Of a stretch of 64,000 bases of DNA, positions 53,440-62,716 are shown piece after piece (position 1 is the first letter of the stretch; the number at the start of each line of letters is the position of its first letter). Origin of the DNA: Clostridia bacterium. GTDB taxonomy: Bacteria > Bacillota > Clostridia > Oscillospirales > Acutalibacteraceae. The stretch is taken from positions 1 to 64,000 of the forward strand of contig JAFQJH010000018.1 of NCBI GenBank assembly GCA_017415025.1, read 5' to 3'. A program made the translations under genes and the position numbers. The notes beneath the pieces were generated by a model. That model saw only the letters and a list, made by a program, of their open reading frames with translations. It was not told the DNA's origin and ran no database searches.

Positions 53440-54570
53440 ATGACTGACAATACAAACGAAAAGCTTTTAAAAATTGCCGATAATTTTCCGTTCAAGGGTG
53501 AAATTATTGAAATCAAGAGAACAGGCTCGGGCCACATCAACAGCACATATCTTGTAACCTGTACGGATTCAAACGTAAACTATCAGTACATCTTACAGCT
53601 TATCAATCCCACTGTTTTCAAGAAGCCTGATGAGCTGATGTCCAACGTTATGAACGTCACAAGCTTCCTTCGCAATAAAATTATTCTCGACGGAGGCAAT
53701 CCCGAGAGAGAGACACTCACCTTCCTTTACACAAAGGACAGCTCACCCTACTACCGCGACGAGGACGGCGCTTGCTGGAGAGCTTACAACTACATAGGCG
53801 CCTGCACAACCTACGACAAGGGTGATGACCCCATTAAGATGATGCGCTCGGCAAAGGCCTTCGGCGTTTTCCAGAAGAGACTTGCCGATTATCCCATTGA
53901 TAATCTTTTCGAGACTATCCCGAATTTCCATAACACCCCTGCGCGTTACGATCAGCTCAAGGAGGCAATCGCAAACAATGCCTCGGGCAGACTTGATATG
54001 GTCAGGGAAGAGATTGAATTTGCACTCTCACGCGAGAAGGATGCTTCAAAACTGACTGATATGATAAAGTCGGGCGACCTTCCCATCCGCGTTACACACA
54101 ACGATACTAAAATCAACAACGTTCTTTTTGACCTTATCACGAACGAGGCTTTCTGCGTTATTGACCTCGATACTGTTATGCCCGGTCTTTCACTTTACGA
54201 TTTTGGTGACGGTATCCGTTCGGGTGCCGCTACTGCCGATGAGGATGAGCAGGACCTTGACAAATTCAACTTTGACCTAAACCTTTACTATGCTTATGCC
54301 GAGGGCTTCCTTTCCGAGGCGGCAACGGCTCTGACACAGAACGAGGTTGATAACATGGCATTCTCCGCAAAGCTGATGACACTTGAATGCGGTGTGCGTT
54401 TCCTCACAGACTTCCTTAACGGTGACGTTTATTTCGGCATCAAATATCCCGAGCATAACCTCGTAAGATGCCGTACACAGTTCAAGCTTGTGCGTGAAAT
54501 TGAGAAAAATATGGACGAGATGAACGAGAAGACAGCCGAGCTTTACAGGAGGGCTTTGCTTGAAAAATAA
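53440..54570 (+). CDS. N-acetylhexosamine 1-kinase-like protein (NahK family)
   Basis: A 376-residue APH-fold kinase that resembles bifidobacterial NahK along its whole length: GSGHINSTYLVT (ATP loop), RVTHNDTKINNVLFD with catalytic Asp222, IDLDTVMPGLSLYDFGD (metal aspartates 242-244), and GDVYFGIKYPEHNLVRCRTQ at the end. NahK phosphorylates GlcNAc or GalNAc at O1 in the lacto-N-biose/galacto-N-biose pathway of mucin and milk glycans. The phosphorylase and epimerase of that pathway are not beside it. AGAGGTG precedes the start. Confidence 0.85.
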   Translation: MTDNTNEKLLKIADNFPFKGEIIEIKRTGSGHINSTYLVTCTDSNVNYQYILQLINPTVFKKPDELMSNVMNVTSFLRNKIILDGGNPERETLTFLYTKDSSPYYRDEDGACWRAYNYIGACTTYDKGDDPIKMMRSAKAFGVFQKRLADYPIDNLFETIPNFHNTPARYDQLKEAIANNASGRLDMVREEIEFALSREKDASKLTDMIKSGDLPIRVTHNDTKINNVLFDLITNEAFCVIDLDTVMPGLSLYDFGDGIRSGAATADEDEQDLDKFNFDLNLYYAYAEGFLSEAATALTQNEVDNMAFSAKLMTLECGVRFLTDFLNGDVYFGIKYPEHNLVRCRTQFKLVREIEKNMDEMNEKTAELYRRALLEK

Positions 54571-55393
54571 GAAGCGAAGCATAACGGTTATAACCGTTGT
54601 TGCGGTCGTTATCGCAATCGCACTTGCGTTTTTATCCCCCTTTATTTCGGACGGATTTGACCGACTTGCAGCCCGAAGATACATCGGGCAGGACATTAAG
54701 AACGTCGATAACATTGTGCTTATCGGTGAATGTCCCGAGGTTGACGGCAAGGCACAGAGCGTTGCAGGCGTTAAAGAGGCTGTGCGACTCGGTGCAGATG
54801 CGGTCAAGGTTGATTTATGCTTCAGGTCTGACGGCACTCCCGTTATAACTGACAGGTACGAAAACAACGCGGAGGCTGACACGGTCGAAGAACTTTTCAA
54901 CGAAATGAACGGTGACAAGTACAAGGACGTGACCGTTTACCTTAACATTATTCAGCTTTCAAGTCTTACGGAGCTTAACCGTCTTGCAGTAAAATACGAT
55001 ATGGTCGGCAGAGCTTACCTTATCGGCATTGACGAGAGTCACTACGGACTTGTGACGAATGACGACACGATTGTTCCGTTCCTGCTGAAATATGAATTTA
55101 CAAAAGACGACCTGCAAAAAATTAAAGACGGCAAATTTTCCGCGCCCGAATGTATTGCAAAATACGGTGCAGGCGGATTGGAAATTGACCTGAAATTCGC
55201 AACCGAAGAGATTATCAGCACACTCAATGATTTCGGTATACCTTTCACTGTTTCGGGCATTGAGAGTATCAGCGATTACTGCAGGGTGCTGTTGAACGGC
55301 ACTTCGACGGTTATTGTTGAAGATATAGAATCCGCAACACAGGTGCTCGACAGTTGGATTGAAGCAATGCAGGAAAGAAATAAATTTCAATAA
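54560..55393 (+). CDS. Membrane-anchored degenerate GDPD-like protein
   Basis: A 277-residue protein with one N-terminal membrane segment (residues 7-29). The rest follows the glycerophosphodiester phosphodiesterase barrel (GVKEAVRLGADAVKVDLCFR, SDGTPVITDRYE), but the catalytic HRG is GEC, the E-x-D pair is K-V-D, and the later HD is TD. Phosphodiesterase activity is therefore doubtful. The start is TTG with AGGAGGG at 54547-54553, overlapping the kinase gene by 11 bases, so expression is coupled. Confidence 0.75.
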   Translation: MKNKKRSITVITVVAVVIAIALAFLSPFISDGFDRLAARRYIGQDIKNVDNIVLIGECPEVDGKAQSVAGVKEAVRLGADAVKVDLCFRSDGTPVITDRYENNAEADTVEELFNEMNGDKYKDVTVYLNIIQLSSLTELNRLAVKYDMVGRAYLIGIDESHYGLVTNDDTIVPFLLKYEFTKDDLQKIKDGKFSAPECIAKYGAGGLEIDLKFATEEIISTLNDFGIPFTVSGIESISDYCRVLLNGTSTVIVEDIESATQVLDSWIEAMQERNKFQ

Positions 55394-55400
55394 ATAAGAA

Positions 55401-55440
55401 AACAGCGTATCTACGGTTATCCGTAAATACGCTGTTGTTA
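55401..55440. terminator. Hairpin between converging genes
   Basis: AACAGCGTATCTACGG pairs with CCGTAAATACGCTGTT with one mismatch; T-rich but not long T runs follow. Confidence 0.65.
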
Positions 55441-55442
55441 TT

Positions 55443-57323
55443 TTATACCATAAGGTTGCAAATCATATTGCTAAGCTCTGTGGGGTTGTCGACGGAAAGG
55501 CCTTCGATAAGTCTTGCCTGTGCGTAGAGGATTTTTGCATACTCCCCTGCCTTATCCTTATCGGTTTCATAAAGCGCTGTGAGCTTGTCGGCAATCGGGT
55601 GGTTTGCATTGATTTCAAGCACGACATTTGCCTTGATCTTCTGATCATTTGTCGGCATTGAGTTGAGCACCTTTTCCATTTCGAGCGAAATTTCACCCTC
55701 AGTTGTCAGGCACACGGGATGATTCTTGAGCTTATTGGTGAAGCGCACACCGAATACGCCTTCGCCGATTGACTCCTTGAGGTAATCAAGCAAATCCTTG
55801 CCGCTTTCATTCTTTTCCTTAAGCTCTTCCTTTTCCTCTTCCGTGTCAAGCTCGATGTTGTCGGTGCAGATGTTTGCAAACTTCTTGCCGTCAAATTCAC
55901 GGAGCATCTGAATTGCGAACTCGTCAACATCCTCGGTAAAGTAAAGGATTTCAAAGCCCTTTTCCTTGACAGCATCGGACTGCGGAAGGAGGTCAATTTT
56001 ATCAACGCTTTCACCGCAAGCATAGTAGATTGTATCCTGCGATTCCTTCATTCTGCCGACATATTCCTTGAGCGTTGTAAGCTTTTTGTCGTTCGAGGAA
56101 TGGAACATAATAAGGTCACTGAGAACATCGTTCTTTGTTCCGAAGCTGTTGTAAAGACCAAACTTGAGCTGTGTTCCGAACGCCTTGAATACCTTTTCGT
56201 AGGTGTCTCTCGAATCCTTCATAAGCTTTACAAGCTCGGAATGGATTTTCTTTTCGAGGCTCTTTGCAATGAGCTTGAGCTGTGCATCGTGCTGAAGCAT
56301 CTCACGGGAGATGTTGAGTGACAAATCCTCACTGTCAACGAGTCCCTTGACGAAGCTGAAGTAATCGGGAAGAAGGTCAGCACACTTATCCATAATAAGC
56401 ACACCGTTCGAGAAAAGCTGTAAGCCCTTTTCGTAGCTCTTTGTATAATAATCAAACGGAGCGTGGCGCGGGATGAAGAGAAGAGTGTTATACTCGACCT
56501 GACCTTCGATTTTAGTATGAATTACCTTTGCCGGCTCTTCATAATCGAAGTAGTTATCGCGGTAGAATCCGCTGTATTCATCGGCTGTAACCTCGTTCTT
56601 GTTCTTCTTCCAGAGGGGCACCATTGAGTTGAGCGTAACAACCTCTGTCACCTGATCATACTCGTCCTCCGTGCCCTCCTTGAGCTTTGAATGTGTTGAG
56701 GGCATCTTGATAGGATAGCGAATGTAGTCGGAATATTTCTTGACGATTTCGCGGATTTTATACTCCTCGAGGAACTGTGAATAATCGTCATCATCGGTAT
56801 TATCCTTTATATAAAGAGTGATAACCGTTCCGTTGCCGTCCATTTCGCAGGGCTCGACAGTATAGCCCTCTGCACCGCTCGAAGTCCATTTGTTAGCCTC
56901 ATCCGAGCCGTAAGCCTTGCTGACAACCTCGATTTTGTCGCTGACCATAAATGCGGAATAGAAGCCGACACCAAACTGACCGATGATGTCAACATCGTCT
57001 TTTTTCTCGTTATCTGCCTTAAAGTCAAACGAACCGCTTTTTGCGATTGTGCCGAGATTTTCTTCAAGCTCTTCGGCTGTCATACCGATACCGTTATCGG
57101 TAATTGTGAGGGTGCGCGCCTCTTTATCGGGAGTAATCTGTACTGAGAGATCACTTCTGTTAAGAGCAAGGTTTTCCTGCAGCGAATGGTAGTAAAGCTT
57201 GTCCATTGCATCGCTTGCGTTTGAAATAAGCTCACGAAGGAAGATTTCCTTATGAGTATAAATTGAGTTAATCATCATGTCGAGCAGCTTTTTCGATTCT
57301 GCTTTAAACTGCTTTGTAGCCAT
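55443..57323 (-). CDS. htpG: Hsp90 chaperone HtpG
   Basis: A 626-residue ATP-dependent chaperone. The GHKL ATP site is seen in IFLRELISNASDAMDKLY, LTITDNGIGMTAEEL and IGQFGVGFYSAFMV; the middle domain (GLVDSEDLSLNISREMLQ) and C-terminal dimer domain follow. AAGGTG precedes the start. A perfect CIRCE element at the transcription start places it under HrcA control. Confidence 0.96.
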   Translation of the reverse strand: MATKQFKAESKKLLDMMINSIYTHKEIFLRELISNASDAMDKLYYHSLQENLALNRSDLSVQITPDKEARTLTITDNGIGMTAEELEENLGTIAKSGSFDFKADNEKKDDVDIIGQFGVGFYSAFMVSDKIEVVSKAYGSDEANKWTSSGAEGYTVEPCEMDGNGTVITLYIKDNTDDDDYSQFLEEYKIREIVKKYSDYIRYPIKMPSTHSKLKEGTEDEYDQVTEVVTLNSMVPLWKKNKNEVTADEYSGFYRDNYFDYEEPAKVIHTKIEGQVEYNTLLFIPRHAPFDYYTKSYEKGLQLFSNGVLIMDKCADLLPDYFSFVKGLVDSEDLSLNISREMLQHDAQLKLIAKSLEKKIHSELVKLMKDSRDTYEKVFKAFGTQLKFGLYNSFGTKNDVLSDLIMFHSSNDKKLTTLKEYVGRMKESQDTIYYACGESVDKIDLLPQSDAVKEKGFEILYFTEDVDEFAIQMLREFDGKKFANICTDNIELDTEEEKEELKEKNESGKDLLDYLKESIGEGVFGVRFTNKLKNHPVCLTTEGEISLEMEKVLNSMPTNDQKIKANVVLEINANHPIADKLTALYETDKDKAGEYAKILYAQARLIEGLSVDNPTELSNMICNLMV

Positions 57324-57346
57324 AAAATCACCTTACAAAAGAATAA

Positions 57347-57373
57347 TTAGCACTCTTAACTCTAGAGTGCTAA
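57347..57373. promoter_or_regulatory. CIRCE element (HrcA operator)
   Basis: TTAGCACTC and GAGTGCTAA, both perfect, are separated by nine bases, between the htpG promoter and start codon. Confidence 0.95.
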
Positions 57374-57376
57374 TTA

Positions 57377-57405
57377 AGTATAATCCTATATTTTCCTTTT
57401 TTCAA
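57377..57405 (-). promoter_or_regulatory. Promoter of htpG
   Basis: TTGAAA and TATACT are 17 bases apart on the minus strand; the CIRCE covers the start of transcription. Confidence 0.8.
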
Positions 57406-57413
57406 GGGGTATT

Positions 57414-58088
57414 TTAAAGATTTAACAATTCTTTAATATTTTTATTAGTTTTAACGTAATACCAGCATCCGCCGAGGCTTTCAGTCTGAATTTTATCCGC
57501 CTTTAACAATTCGGGATCGGAAGCATATACATAGTACGTTTCGTAAAAGGTCTCGTCTTCTCTTTTAAACAGGAAGAGACCTTCCGAGGCACGTGTTGCA
57601 TCCACCTGAAAAAACTTTTTCGCAAGGAAGGCATCCTCCAGCACCGTAAGAAATTCGGGCTGAACGCTGTCGATTAACTCATCCGTCTGAAAATAAAGAC
57701 AGTCAAGAAATTCAAAAGTATCTATTTCGGTTTCATAGTATCCTTCAAAATCGTCAAGATTCTTTGCAACAGTCACACCGGCAATATTCCTGTCCTCTTT
57801 AAGGTAATTTACGATACTGTCACAGCAATCTCTGACAATTTCAAAATCACGGACGTGCTTCGGTTTTTCAACACTCCTTGCACGCTCTGCCGCAACAAAA
57901 TCCTGCTCTGCAGGCTGCGCATTATTCTGCCTTGAATAAAGCAAAACAAACACGGCGCACAGCACAAGAAAAACAACGGAACAAAGCGGATTTAAGCTGA
58001 TAACATCCGTCATAGTCAGCCACAGCATTACAGCAAAGCCGACTGCAGATATCAGCGACAGCACAAGGTAAAACGACTTTTTGTTCAT
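57414..58088 (-). CDS. Hypothetical membrane protein, 224 aa
   Basis: No family recognised. Two membrane segments (about residues 5-24 and 33-50) are followed by a soluble domain (VRDFEIVRDCCDSIVNYLK...) with many aromatic and acidic residues, probably cytosolic. It starts 19 bases after the DUF1015 gene stops and its own stop lies close to the htpG -35 box. Confidence 0.7.
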   Translation of the reverse strand: MNKKSFYLVLSLISAVGFAVMLWLTMTDVISLNPLCSVVFLVLCAVFVLLYSRQNNAQPAEQDFVAAERARSVEKPKHVRDFEIVRDCCDSIVNYLKEDRNIAGVTVAKNLDDFEGYYETEIDTFEFLDCLYFQTDELIDSVQPEFLTVLEDAFLAKKFFQVDATRASEGLFLFKREDETFYETYYVYASDPELLKADKIQTESLGGCWYYVKTNKNIKELLNL

Positions 58089-58107
58089 TTTCTCTCCCCC
58101 ACTCGGA

Positions 58108-59349
58108 TTATGACAGCTTATGAATAAAAAGTCCGCTCATAAGCTTCGGCTCAAACCAGGTTGACTTCGGCGGCATAATCTCACCTGCATCTGCAATATC
58201 CATAAGGTCATCGAGAGTTGTCGGATACATTGAAAATGCGATTTTCATATCGTTATTTACTCTTCTTTCAAGCTCGCCGAGACCGCGGATACCGCCGATA
58301 AAGTCGATACGCTTATCTGTTCTCGGGTCATCAATGCCGAAAATCGGTGAAATCACATTTTTCTGAAGAATTGAAACGTCAAGTCTGTCAACGGGATCGT
58401 TCGGGTCATAAGTGTCCGCCTTTGCAGTAAGCTTATACCACATTCCGTCAAGGAACATACCGAAGGTGTGCTTTTCCTCGGGCTTATAGGCATCCGTGCC
58501 GACAGCCTCAACATCGCAGACCTCTTTGATTTTCTCAACAAATTCTTCGCTTGTGTAACCGTTGAGATCCTTCATTACACGGTTGTAGTCCATAATTTCG
58601 AGTTCATTTGAGGGGAACAAAACCGCAAGGAAGAAGTTAAACTCTTCATTACCCGTATATTCGGGATTCTGCTCACGGCGCATCTTGCCGACACGCACAG
58701 CCGATGCAGCTCTGTGATGACCGTCCGCGATATAAAGATAGTCAACAGAGGCAAATTTTTCGGTTATCGCTTTGATTATTTCAGGGCAGTCGATCACCCA
58801 TACAGTATTGCTGACACCGTCGGAAACAAAATCATAGACAGGATTGTGCTCGTTTTTCCACTTTTCAACGGTTGCGTTTATAAAATCATCCTCACGGTAG
58901 GTAAGGAAAATCGGACCTGTGTTAGCGTCGCAGTAGTCAACGTGGTTGATTCTGTCAGCTTCCTTATCCGCACGGGTAAGCTCGTGCTTTTTGATAACAT
59001 TATTGATGTAATCATCAATCGAGGTACAGCCGACAAGTCCCGTCTGGCTTCTGCCGTTCATAATCTGACGGTAGATGTAGATGCACGGAGCACCGTCCTG
59101 CTCGCAAATACCGTCTGTAACAAGCTTGTCAAGATTTTCTCTTGCCTTGAGGTATACTTTTTTATCGTGAAGGTCAACACTTTTGTCGAGGTCAACCTCA
59201 GCTTTATCAACGTGAAGGAAAGAATAAGGATTATCTTTAACCATTTCTCTTGCCTCGTCGCTGTTCATAACGTCATAAGGAAGAGCGGCAACATCCTGTG
59301 CTCTTTCGGGAACGGGTCGGATAGCTTTAAAGGGTCTGAAAATTGCCAT
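58108..59349 (-). CDS. DUF1015-family protein
   Basis: A 413-residue cytosolic protein. The family marks are IRPVPERAQDVAALPYDVM at the N-terminus and YIADGHHRAASAVRVGK in the centre. The fold is related to ParB/sulfiredoxin; some relatives are free-serine kinases, and clostridial genes often sit beside serine-biosynthesis genes, which are not seen here. AAGGAG supports ATG 59349 instead of the longer frame, which crosses the promoter. Confidence 0.88.
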   Translation of the reverse strand: MAIFRPFKAIRPVPERAQDVAALPYDVMNSDEAREMVKDNPYSFLHVDKAEVDLDKSVDLHDKKVYLKARENLDKLVTDGICEQDGAPCIYIYRQIMNGRSQTGLVGCTSIDDYINNVIKKHELTRADKEADRINHVDYCDANTGPIFLTYREDDFINATVEKWKNEHNPVYDFVSDGVSNTVWVIDCPEIIKAITEKFASVDYLYIADGHHRAASAVRVGKMRREQNPEYTGNEEFNFFLAVLFPSNELEIMDYNRVMKDLNGYTSEEFVEKIKEVCDVEAVGTDAYKPEEKHTFGMFLDGMWYKLTAKADTYDPNDPVDRLDVSILQKNVISPIFGIDDPRTDKRIDFIGGIRGLGELERRVNNDMKIAFSMYPTTLDDLMDIADAGEIMPPKSTWFEPKLMSGLFIHKLS

Positions 59350-59384
59350 AAAAAAATCTCCTTTGCATAAAACACTGCCTTGTA

Positions 59385-59414
59385 ATTTTACTATATGCAA
59401 ATACTGTTTGTCAA
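59385..59414 (-). promoter_or_regulatory. Promoter of the DUF1015 gene
   Basis: Perfect TTGACA and TAAAAT are 18 bases apart on the minus strand. Confidence 0.7.
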
Positions 59415-59447
59415 TAAAAAAGAAAGGCTGCTTTTTTCAAAGCAACC
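59413..59447 (-). terminator. Terminator of the XRE regulator gene
   Basis: GGTTGCTTT pairs with AAAGCAGCC (one G-T pair), followed by TTTCTTTTTTATT on the minus strand. Confidence 0.75.
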
Positions 59448-59456
59448 TGAATTATG

Positions 59457-59705
59457 TTATTCTTCGATACCGAGCAGCCAATTGACACTGACGTCAAGAG
59501 CAAGTGCAATAGCCTTGAGTTCGTAATCATTAACACCGCGAAGCTGGCCTTCAAGCTTTGAGAGTCCTGATGCATTCAGGTCTATGCCGCTGACCTGAAG
59601 CTGTGCAAGAAGATCCTTCTGCTTCATACCGATAGCTTTTCTCCGCTTTTCAACTCTTGCGCCGATGATATTCATATCGCCGAGTTCCTGTTTTCTTGTT
59701 CTCAC
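59457..59705 (-). CDS. XRE-family helix-turn-helix regulator
   Basis: An 82-residue Cro/C1-type DNA-binding protein with no further domain. Helix-turn-helix residues run through GMKQKDLLAQLQVSGIDLNA and SGLSKLEGQLRGV, and the end VSVNWLLGIEE is typical. GTG 59705 is taken as start since AGGAGG lies seven bases upstream; ATG 59675 is the alternative. Its target is unknown. No toxin or phage gene is nearby. Confidence 0.85.
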   Translation of the reverse strand: MRTRKQELGDMNIIGARVEKRRKAIGMKQKDLLAQLQVSGIDLNASGLSKLEGQLRGVNDYELKAIALALDVSVNWLLGIEE

Positions 59706-59929
59706 AAAAATTCCTCCTCTTCAATATGCCTATATTCTAACACTTAACAGCAGAATAAACAATAGATATTTCGATTATGCAAACATTTTCTAACAATTCG
59801 ACTATTCTTTCAACTTTTTCGGGTTGGTTTTTAGACAAATTTACACTATTGTTGAAACATTGCGCAATATTTAGACAAAATTCTAATAATGTAAAGATTT
59901 TTAAAACAGTTACAGTCGTAACATAAGTG

Positions 59930-59958
59930 TTGTAATGTCGAAAATGTTGTGATATAAT
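59930..59958 (+). promoter_or_regulatory. Promoter of pncB
   Basis: TTGTAA and TATAAT are 17 bases apart. Transcription would begin near 59965, which argues against a start codon at 59964. Confidence 0.7.
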
Positions 59959-59990
59959 TTAAAATGTTAAAAAAATATGGTGGTGTGAAC

Positions 59991-61439
59991 GTGAACGATT
60001 TAAAGAAAAGAAATCTTACAATGCTTACCGATTTTTATGAGTTGACAATGGCAAACGGCTATTTTCTCAACGGCAAGGGTGACGTAATAACACAATTTGA
60101 TATGTTCTTCCGTACCGTACCCGACAACGGCGGCTTTGCAATCATGGCAGGAGTAGAGCAGCTTTCCCAGTATCTTGAGAATCTGAAGTTTACTGACGAA
60201 GATATCGAGTATCTGCGCGGCCGCGGCTTCGGTGAGGAATTTCTTAAGTATCTTGCTGATTTCGATTTTAAATGTGACATTTGGTGTGTACCCGAGGGTA
60301 CTCCCATTTTCCCCCGCGAGCCTATTGTCACGGTAAGAGGTCCTGCTATTCAGGCACAGTTCATTGAGACAATGCTTCTGCTTGCAATCAACCACCAGAG
60401 CCTTATTGCTACAAAGGCAAACCGTATTGCACGTGCGGCACAGGGCAGAACTATTATGGAATTCGGCTCAAGACGCGCACAGGGCTTTGACGGCGCAGTT
60501 TACGGTGCAAGAGCCTCTTATATCGGCGGCTGTGCAGGTACCGCCTGCACAATTTCCGACCGTGAATTCGGCGTTCCCGCTCTCGGCACGATGGCTCACA
60601 GCTGGGTTCAGCTTTTTGATACGGAGCTCGATGCTTTCTGCGCCTATGCAAAGGCATATCCCGACAGTTGTACGCTTCTTGTTGATACCTACGACGTACT
60701 TAAATCGGGCGTACCCAACGCTATTGAGGCATTCAGAAGAGAGGTTCTTCCACGCGGATTCAGACCCAAGGGAATCAGAATTGACAGCGGCGACATCACC
60801 TATCTTTCAAAAAAAGCAAGAAAAATGCTTGATGAGGCAGGCTTTGAGGACGTAAATATTATCGCTTCAAATTCACTTGACGAATACATTATCAGAGATA
60901 TGCTCCGTCAGGGTGCACAGGTCGATTCCTTCGGCGTTGGCGAAAGATTGATAACGGCATCCTCCACCCCTGTTTTCGGCGGTGTTTACAAGCTGGTTGC
61001 AGTTGAGTCCGACGGCGAAATGCAGCCTAAAATCAAGCTGAGCGAAAACGTTGCAAAGGTTACGACACCCGGCGCAAAGAATCTCTGGAGACTCTACGAC
61101 AATGAGACGGGCAAGGCTATCGCAGACCTTATCACCGTTGACGGTGAGGTTGTTGACGATTCACAGCCCTATGAGCTTTTCGACCCCGACGTTACGTGGA
61201 AGAGAAAGACTGTTGAAAACTACACCGCAAGACCGCTTCTTATTCCCCTTTTTGAAAAAGGTAAGTGCGTTTATGACTACCCTGACCTTGAGAGCATCAG
61301 AAAATACTGCGCAGAGCAGGTTGATACTCTCTGGGATGAGGTCAAGCGTTTTGAGAACCCTCATAATTACTATGTTGATATGTCACAGAAGCTGTGGGAT
61401 ATGAAGAATGATATGATTAATAAATATAAGCCGAGGTAA
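59991..61439 (+). CDS. pncB: Nicotinate phosphoribosyltransferase
   Basis: A 482-residue enzyme of NAD salvage that joins nicotinate and PRPP. Family blocks: LTDFYELTMANGYF, MEFGSRRAQGFDGAVYGARA, GTMAHSWVQLF (catalytic His), LLVDTYDVLKSG, GIRIDSGDITYLSKKAR, and GVGERLITASSTPVFGGVYK. GTG 59991 is chosen: GGTGGTG lies just before it and ATG 59964 would coincide with the predicted transcript start; GTG 59985 is also possible. The SdpI-like gene follows by five bases. Confidence 0.93.
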   Translation: MNDLKKRNLTMLTDFYELTMANGYFLNGKGDVITQFDMFFRTVPDNGGFAIMAGVEQLSQYLENLKFTDEDIEYLRGRGFGEEFLKYLADFDFKCDIWCVPEGTPIFPREPIVTVRGPAIQAQFIETMLLLAINHQSLIATKANRIARAAQGRTIMEFGSRRAQGFDGAVYGARASYIGGCAGTACTISDREFGVPALGTMAHSWVQLFDTELDAFCAYAKAYPDSCTLLVDTYDVLKSGVPNAIEAFRREVLPRGFRPKGIRIDSGDITYLSKKARKMLDEAGFEDVNIIASNSLDEYIIRDMLRQGAQVDSFGVGERLITASSTPVFGGVYKLVAVESDGEMQPKIKLSENVAKVTTPGAKNLWRLYDNETGKAIADLITVDGEVVDDSQPYELFDPDVTWKRKTVENYTARPLLIPLFEKGKCVYDYPDLESIRKYCAEQVDTLWDEVKRFENPHNYYVDMSQKLWDMKNDMINKYKPR

Positions 61440-61444
61440 GTAAC

Positions 61445-61822
61445 ATGGGATTTTGGGTTTATATGCTGATTTCAGCTTTACTTATCCCGTTAATAATGAT
61501 AATTTTCGGCAGATATTTTTCCAAAAAAGCTCCGAAGGACATCCATTATATCTTCGGATACCGCACAGCTATGTCAATGAAAAACGAGGAAACCTGGGAA
61601 TTTGCACACAAGCATTTCGGTAAAACCTGGTTTACAGCAGGAATGATTTTACTGCCTGTCACCGTTGCGGTAATGCTTGCTTTGCTCGGACAGGATAAAG
61701 ACACCGTCGGATATGCAGGAACAGTAATTATGTTCGTACAGACAGCGTTACTTATAATTCTTATTATCCCGACAGAATCTGCTTTAAAGAAAAACTTTGA
61801 CAAGGACGGCAACAGAAAATAA
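61445..61822 (+). CDS. SdpI-family membrane protein
   Basis: A 125-residue protein with three membrane segments. The SdpI signature is seen in IFGYRTAMSMKNEETWEFAHKHFGK (residues ~37-60). Bacillus SdpI is an immunity and signalling protein for the SDP toxin, but most relatives lack a toxin, as here, and their role is unclear. GAGGTAA precedes the start; probably co-transcribed with pncB. Confidence 0.82.
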   Translation: MGFWVYMLISALLIPLIMIIFGRYFSKKAPKDIHYIFGYRTAMSMKNEETWEFAHKHFGKTWFTAGMILLPVTVAVMLALLGQDKDTVGYAGTVIMFVQTALLIILIIPTESALKKNFDKDGNRK

Positions 61823-61826
61823 ACGA

Positions 61827-61858
61827 AGCATCGCAGTTGATTTCTGCGATGCTTTTTG
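61827..61858. terminator. Terminator shared by converging units
   Basis: AGCATCGCAG pairs with CTGCGATGCT, followed by TTTTTGTTTT on plus. Confidence 0.85.
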
Positions 61859-61860
61859 TT

Positions 61861-62706
61861 TTATTCAGCTTTAATTCCGTAACAGATTTTGATTTTTGCA
61901 CGGATGACATCTTTGATTGAGTCAATCGCACCGCGCATATAAATCTTCGGGTCGAAGACCTCGGGGTCCTTTTCAAACTCTGCTTTAATTCCGTTGGTGT
62001 AAGCCTGACGAAGCTCGGTTGCAAAGTTAATCTTGCTGATACCTGCGGCTATACAGTCGCGTATGACCTCGTCGGAAAGTCCCGATGCACCGTGAAGAAC
62101 AAGCGGTGTTTCGATAGCCTCGTGAATTTCCTTAATTCTCTGAACATTGATTTTCGGCTCGCCCTTATAAACTCCGTGAGCCGTGCCGACACCGATAGCA
62201 AGAGTGCTGACGTTTGTACGACGGACAAATTCCTCCGCTTCGCTGACCTTTGTATAGGTAGCTTCAAGGTCGGTGTCGCCCTCCTCTTTGCCGCCGATTG
62301 TACCAAGCTCGCCCTCAACAGAAACATCCATAGGCAGTGCGTAATCCGTTACTTCCTTGGTGAACTTAATATTATCTTCAAAGCTCATTGCACTGCCGTC
62401 AAACATAACTGAAGAAAATCCGCTCGCAATACACTTTTGTGCAAGAGCCAGGCTGTTGCCGTGATCAAGATGAAGTGCATAATCGACGGGGCAATCCGCC
62501 ATAAGCTCACGCATCATTGCAGGATACATTGCAATTCCGCCGTAATTAAGAGTGCGCGGAATCATCTGCACAATTACGGGCAGACGCATTTCGTGCATAA
62601 CCTCGGAAACTGCCATTGCGGATTCAAGATTATCAATATTGAACGCAGGGATTGCGTAGCCCTCCCTTGACGCCTTTTTCATAAGCCTTGCGGATGATAC
62701 TACCAT
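61861..62706 (-). CDS. Class II ketose-bisphosphate aldolase
   Basis: A 281-residue zinc enzyme of fructose- or tagatose-bisphosphate cleavage. Key motifs are AIPAFNIDNLESA, the zinc-binding ALHLDHGNS, VEGELGTIGG, the second zinc histidine in GVGTAHGVYKG, and the phosphate loop LHGASGLSDE...KINFATE. Fructose (fba) and tagatose (gatY) forms cannot be separated by eye; as the only aldolase seen it may serve glycolysis. GAGGTG precedes the start, 10 bases after pgsA. Confidence 0.88.
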   Translation of the reverse strand: MVVSSARLMKKASREGYAIPAFNIDNLESAMAVSEVMHEMRLPVIVQMIPRTLNYGGIAMYPAMMRELMADCPVDYALHLDHGNSLALAQKCIASGFSSVMFDGSAMSFEDNIKFTKEVTDYALPMDVSVEGELGTIGGKEEGDTDLEATYTKVSEAEEFVRRTNVSTLAIGVGTAHGVYKGEPKINVQRIKEIHEAIETPLVLHGASGLSDEVIRDCIAAGISKINFATELRQAYTNGIKAEFEKDPEVFDPKIYMRGAIDSIKDVIRAKIKICYGIKAE

Positions 62707-62716
62707 TATTTACACC

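Noticed and set aside
58714..59370. Plus-strand open frame of 218 codons
   Set aside because: Lies opposite the DUF1015 gene; composition is that of a complementary-strand shadow.
59457..59705. XRE regulator as a phage or toxin-antitoxin remnant
   Set aside because: No integrase, phage gene, attachment-site duplication or toxin partner is seen around it.
61445..61822. SdpI homologue as part of a toxin-immunity locus
   Set aside because: No SdpA/B/C-like genes or small toxin frame nearby; the gene is an operon partner of pncB.
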